Both the position numbers and the translations under genes were made by a program. A model generated the notes under the pieces. That model had not been told where the DNA came from, ran no database searches, and saw only the letters and a list, made by a program, of their open reading frames with translations. Shown in pieces: positions 62,973-64,000 of a stretch of 64,000 bases of DNA. Source of the stretch: Geomicrobium sediminis (GTDB lineage Bacteria > Bacillota > Bacilli > Bacillales > Marinococcaceae). How positions within the stretch are numbered: the stretch's first letter is position 1; the number at the start of each line of letters is the position of its first letter. The stretch lies in contig NZ_JAFBEC010000010.1 in the NCBI RefSeq assembly GCF_016908595.1, positions 1 through 64,000 of the forward strand, given 5' to 3'.

Positions 62973-63134
62973 ATGGCGAATCATCTAAAAGTAAGAAAGA
63001 CAGGCCAAATACTTCCTGCTAGAAAAAGTTACTCAACGTCTAGTCATATTCAAAAACAAATTAGGGCAAACAAACAATTAATTGAACGTAATAAAAGAGT
63101 AATTAAACGATCTAAAGAGGTGAAGGAAAGCTAA
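62973..63134 (+). CDS. Basic small protein, 53 aa
   Basis: AAGGAGGAG before ATG 62973, 1 base after the preceding stop. Reads MANHLKVRKTGQILPARKSY and HIQKQIRANKQLIERNKRVI, ending KEVKES. Strongly basic helix. Its tail resembles the convergent 42-aa protein at 63270-63142. Confidence 0.6.
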   Translation: MANHLKVRKTGQILPARKSYSTSSHIQKQIRANKQLIERNKRVIKRSKEVKES

Positions 63135-63152
63135 TGAAACATTAGCTTTCCT
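63125..63152. terminator. Shared bidirectional terminator
   Basis: GGAAAGCTAAT / ATTAGCTTTCC then TTTTT; both convergent genes end inside it, each with codons for KES. Confidence 0.7.
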
Positions 63153-63270
63153 TTTTATTTTTCTCGACAACTTTTTTGTTTTTCTCAATTTGTTTCTTGT
63201 TTTTCTCAATTTGAGATTTCGCTACTGACTTATAACCACTAGCAGTAACAAACTTTGTGTCTTTTTTCAT
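63142..63270 (-). CDS. Basic small protein, 42 aa
   Basis: ATG 63270 on the minus strand, AAGGTTG upstream. Reads MKKDTKFVTASGYKSVAKSQ, then three near-repeats IEKNKKQ / IEKNKKV / VEKNKKES. Pairs with the plus-strand 53-aa gene in convergent orientation. Unknown role. Confidence 0.5.
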   Translation of the reverse strand: MKKDTKFVTASGYKSVAKSQIEKNKKQIEKNKKVVEKNKKES

Positions 63271-63359
63271 AGATTTCAACCTTTTTTAGTTTCATCATGG
63301 ACAAGATGTGCGGAACTTAAACGTTTAAACCAAAGGTTAAGGTCTATGGAACTACCTCG

Positions 63360-63645
63360 CTAGCCATGTGAACCCGATCGAGCATTAATCAATGGGTTTG
63401 GCCACTTTAGGTCCATTTCTAACTCTTTATTAAGGACTATAAAACCAGGTTCTCTAGGCTCAGTGCTAAAGAACCCCACCCTTGAGGCATAACTTGTATC
63501 ATAGCATTCTGACCACCATGTGGTTTGAGAACAGTGCTTGAGAATGCATTTGAAAGTGAATAAGAGAATAAGAAAATAAGAAAGCAACTACTACTAGCAT
63601 TGCAAAAAGTATAAATGTACGAATACTTCAGAAAAATTTTCATAA
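63360..63645 (-). pseudogene. SdpA-like gene, frameshifted and cut short
   Basis: ATG near 63643 leads to a hydrophobic segment (AMLVVVAFLFSYSLIHFQ in one frame), then in other frames VMPQGWG and FFSTEPREPGFIVLNKELEM. PQGWGFF and PREP are the hallmark of SdpA, which helps mature the SdpC killing factor. At least two shifts; the 3' half beyond SGSHG is missing. Confidence 0.6.
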
Positions 63646-63665
63646 ATCATACCCCCTCTATATAG

Positions 63666-64000
63666 TTAATTCATGTTTTCTAAACTAAAGGTTGCTTTAT
63701 TAGTTCTTGTACTTAATTCTTTAACAAAAATTTCATCTTCTTTTGGTGATATTGTGACACTTCCAAACCCATATTTATAATGAATATCTAATCCATCCCC
63801 TGCCAAAGCCATTTTTAAAGCACCAGAGGACAAATCAAGACCATTAACCCTATTAACTTTATAAATATTGTCATAAGCAATTTCAATTTTAAAAAAACCT
63901 GCTCTAGCTATAAATGTTTCTTTATGTAATTCATATTTAATCATCGAAATTGAAATGCACAGCACAATTATTAGTGATGTTATGATTATAAATACTGTCC
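63666..64000 (-). CDS. SunI-like PH-domain immunity protein, 5' end outside window
   Basis: The frame is open to the window edge: a membrane helix IIIITSLIIVLCISISMI, then KETFIARAGFFKIEIAYDNI, GLDLSSGALKMALAGDGLDI and TISPKEDEIFVKELSTRTN. This is the bacterial PH-like fold of SunI-type bacteriocin immunity proteins. Next to an SdpA-like gene it would form part of a cannibalism or bacteriocin locus. Confidence 0.6.
   Translation of the reverse strand, partial: TVFIIITSLIIVLCISISMIKYELHKETFIARAGFFKIEIAYDNIYKVNRVNGLDLSSGALKMALAGDGLDIHYKYGFGSVTISPKEDEIFVKELSTRTNKATFSLENMN

Overview
The window looks like a large, much rearranged plasmid, or an integrated plasmid, of a spore-forming Bacillaceae bacterium. 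The evidence is AT-rich DNA, Shine-Dalgarno sites of the AAGGAGG type, ger spore-germination genes, a manganese catalase of the spore-coat type, BirA-controlled biotin genes, a respiration-type two-component system, Bacillus-type plasmid partition genes (ParM-like and ParR-like) and two iteron-bearing replication regions. I cannot name the species.

Layout. 0-3.3 kb: end of resC, then resA, resD, resE and a small membrane gene. 3.3-7 kb: an IS1182 remnant, small unknown genes, a MntA/HepT toxin-antitoxin pair and a tandem ribbon-helix-helix-like protein. 7-11 kb: intact gerA-gerB-gerC. 11.9-13.8 kb: bioB and bioY, each behind a BirA operator. 14-16.5 kb: decayed second ger operon, chemoreceptor remnant and a split RsbR-like stress regulator. 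16.8-20.5 kb: partition locus with GGACGG repeats, a small zinc peptide and a candidate type I toxin. 20.5-25.4 kb: minus-strand operon (RecD-like ATPase, zinc-finger primase-like protein, plasmid proteins). 26.2-29.4 kb: GC-richer cargo module (Tat-exported subunit, GMC oxidoreductase, TatA, cytochrome c). 29.7-36.6 kb: two replication regions with DnaA boxes and iterons. 36.6-38.3 kb: IS200/IS605 element. 38.5-42.7 kb: plus-strand operon of establishment type (RadC, ArdC) and an AbrB/Doc pair. 43-53 kb: metabolic and stress cargo (amidase, MFS, Mn catalase, alcohol dehydrogenase, DUF6944-like protein) mixed with fragments. 54-56.6 kb: duplicated remnants of the 40-42 kb segment. 56.6-59.4 kb: IS30 copy and a noncoding array of hairpins. 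60-64 kb: regulator and small-protein remnants, a membrane coiled-coil protein and SdpA/SunI-like genes.

Most interesting system. The minus operon near 25 kb and the plus operon near 38.6 kb begin alike: a sigma-A-type promoter, a nearly identical leader able to form a 9-bp hairpin, then two strong intrinsic terminators, and only then the first gene. A second conserved cassette of about 70 nt recurs upstream of genes inside both gene sets (22.9, 40.1, 40.4 and 55.5 kb). Together they suggest coordinated regulation of plasmid early or establishment operons, perhaps by processive antitermination. This is inference from sequence architecture.

Many genes carry single-base frameshifts, often at homopolymers, so decay and uncorrected assembly errors cannot be told apart here.
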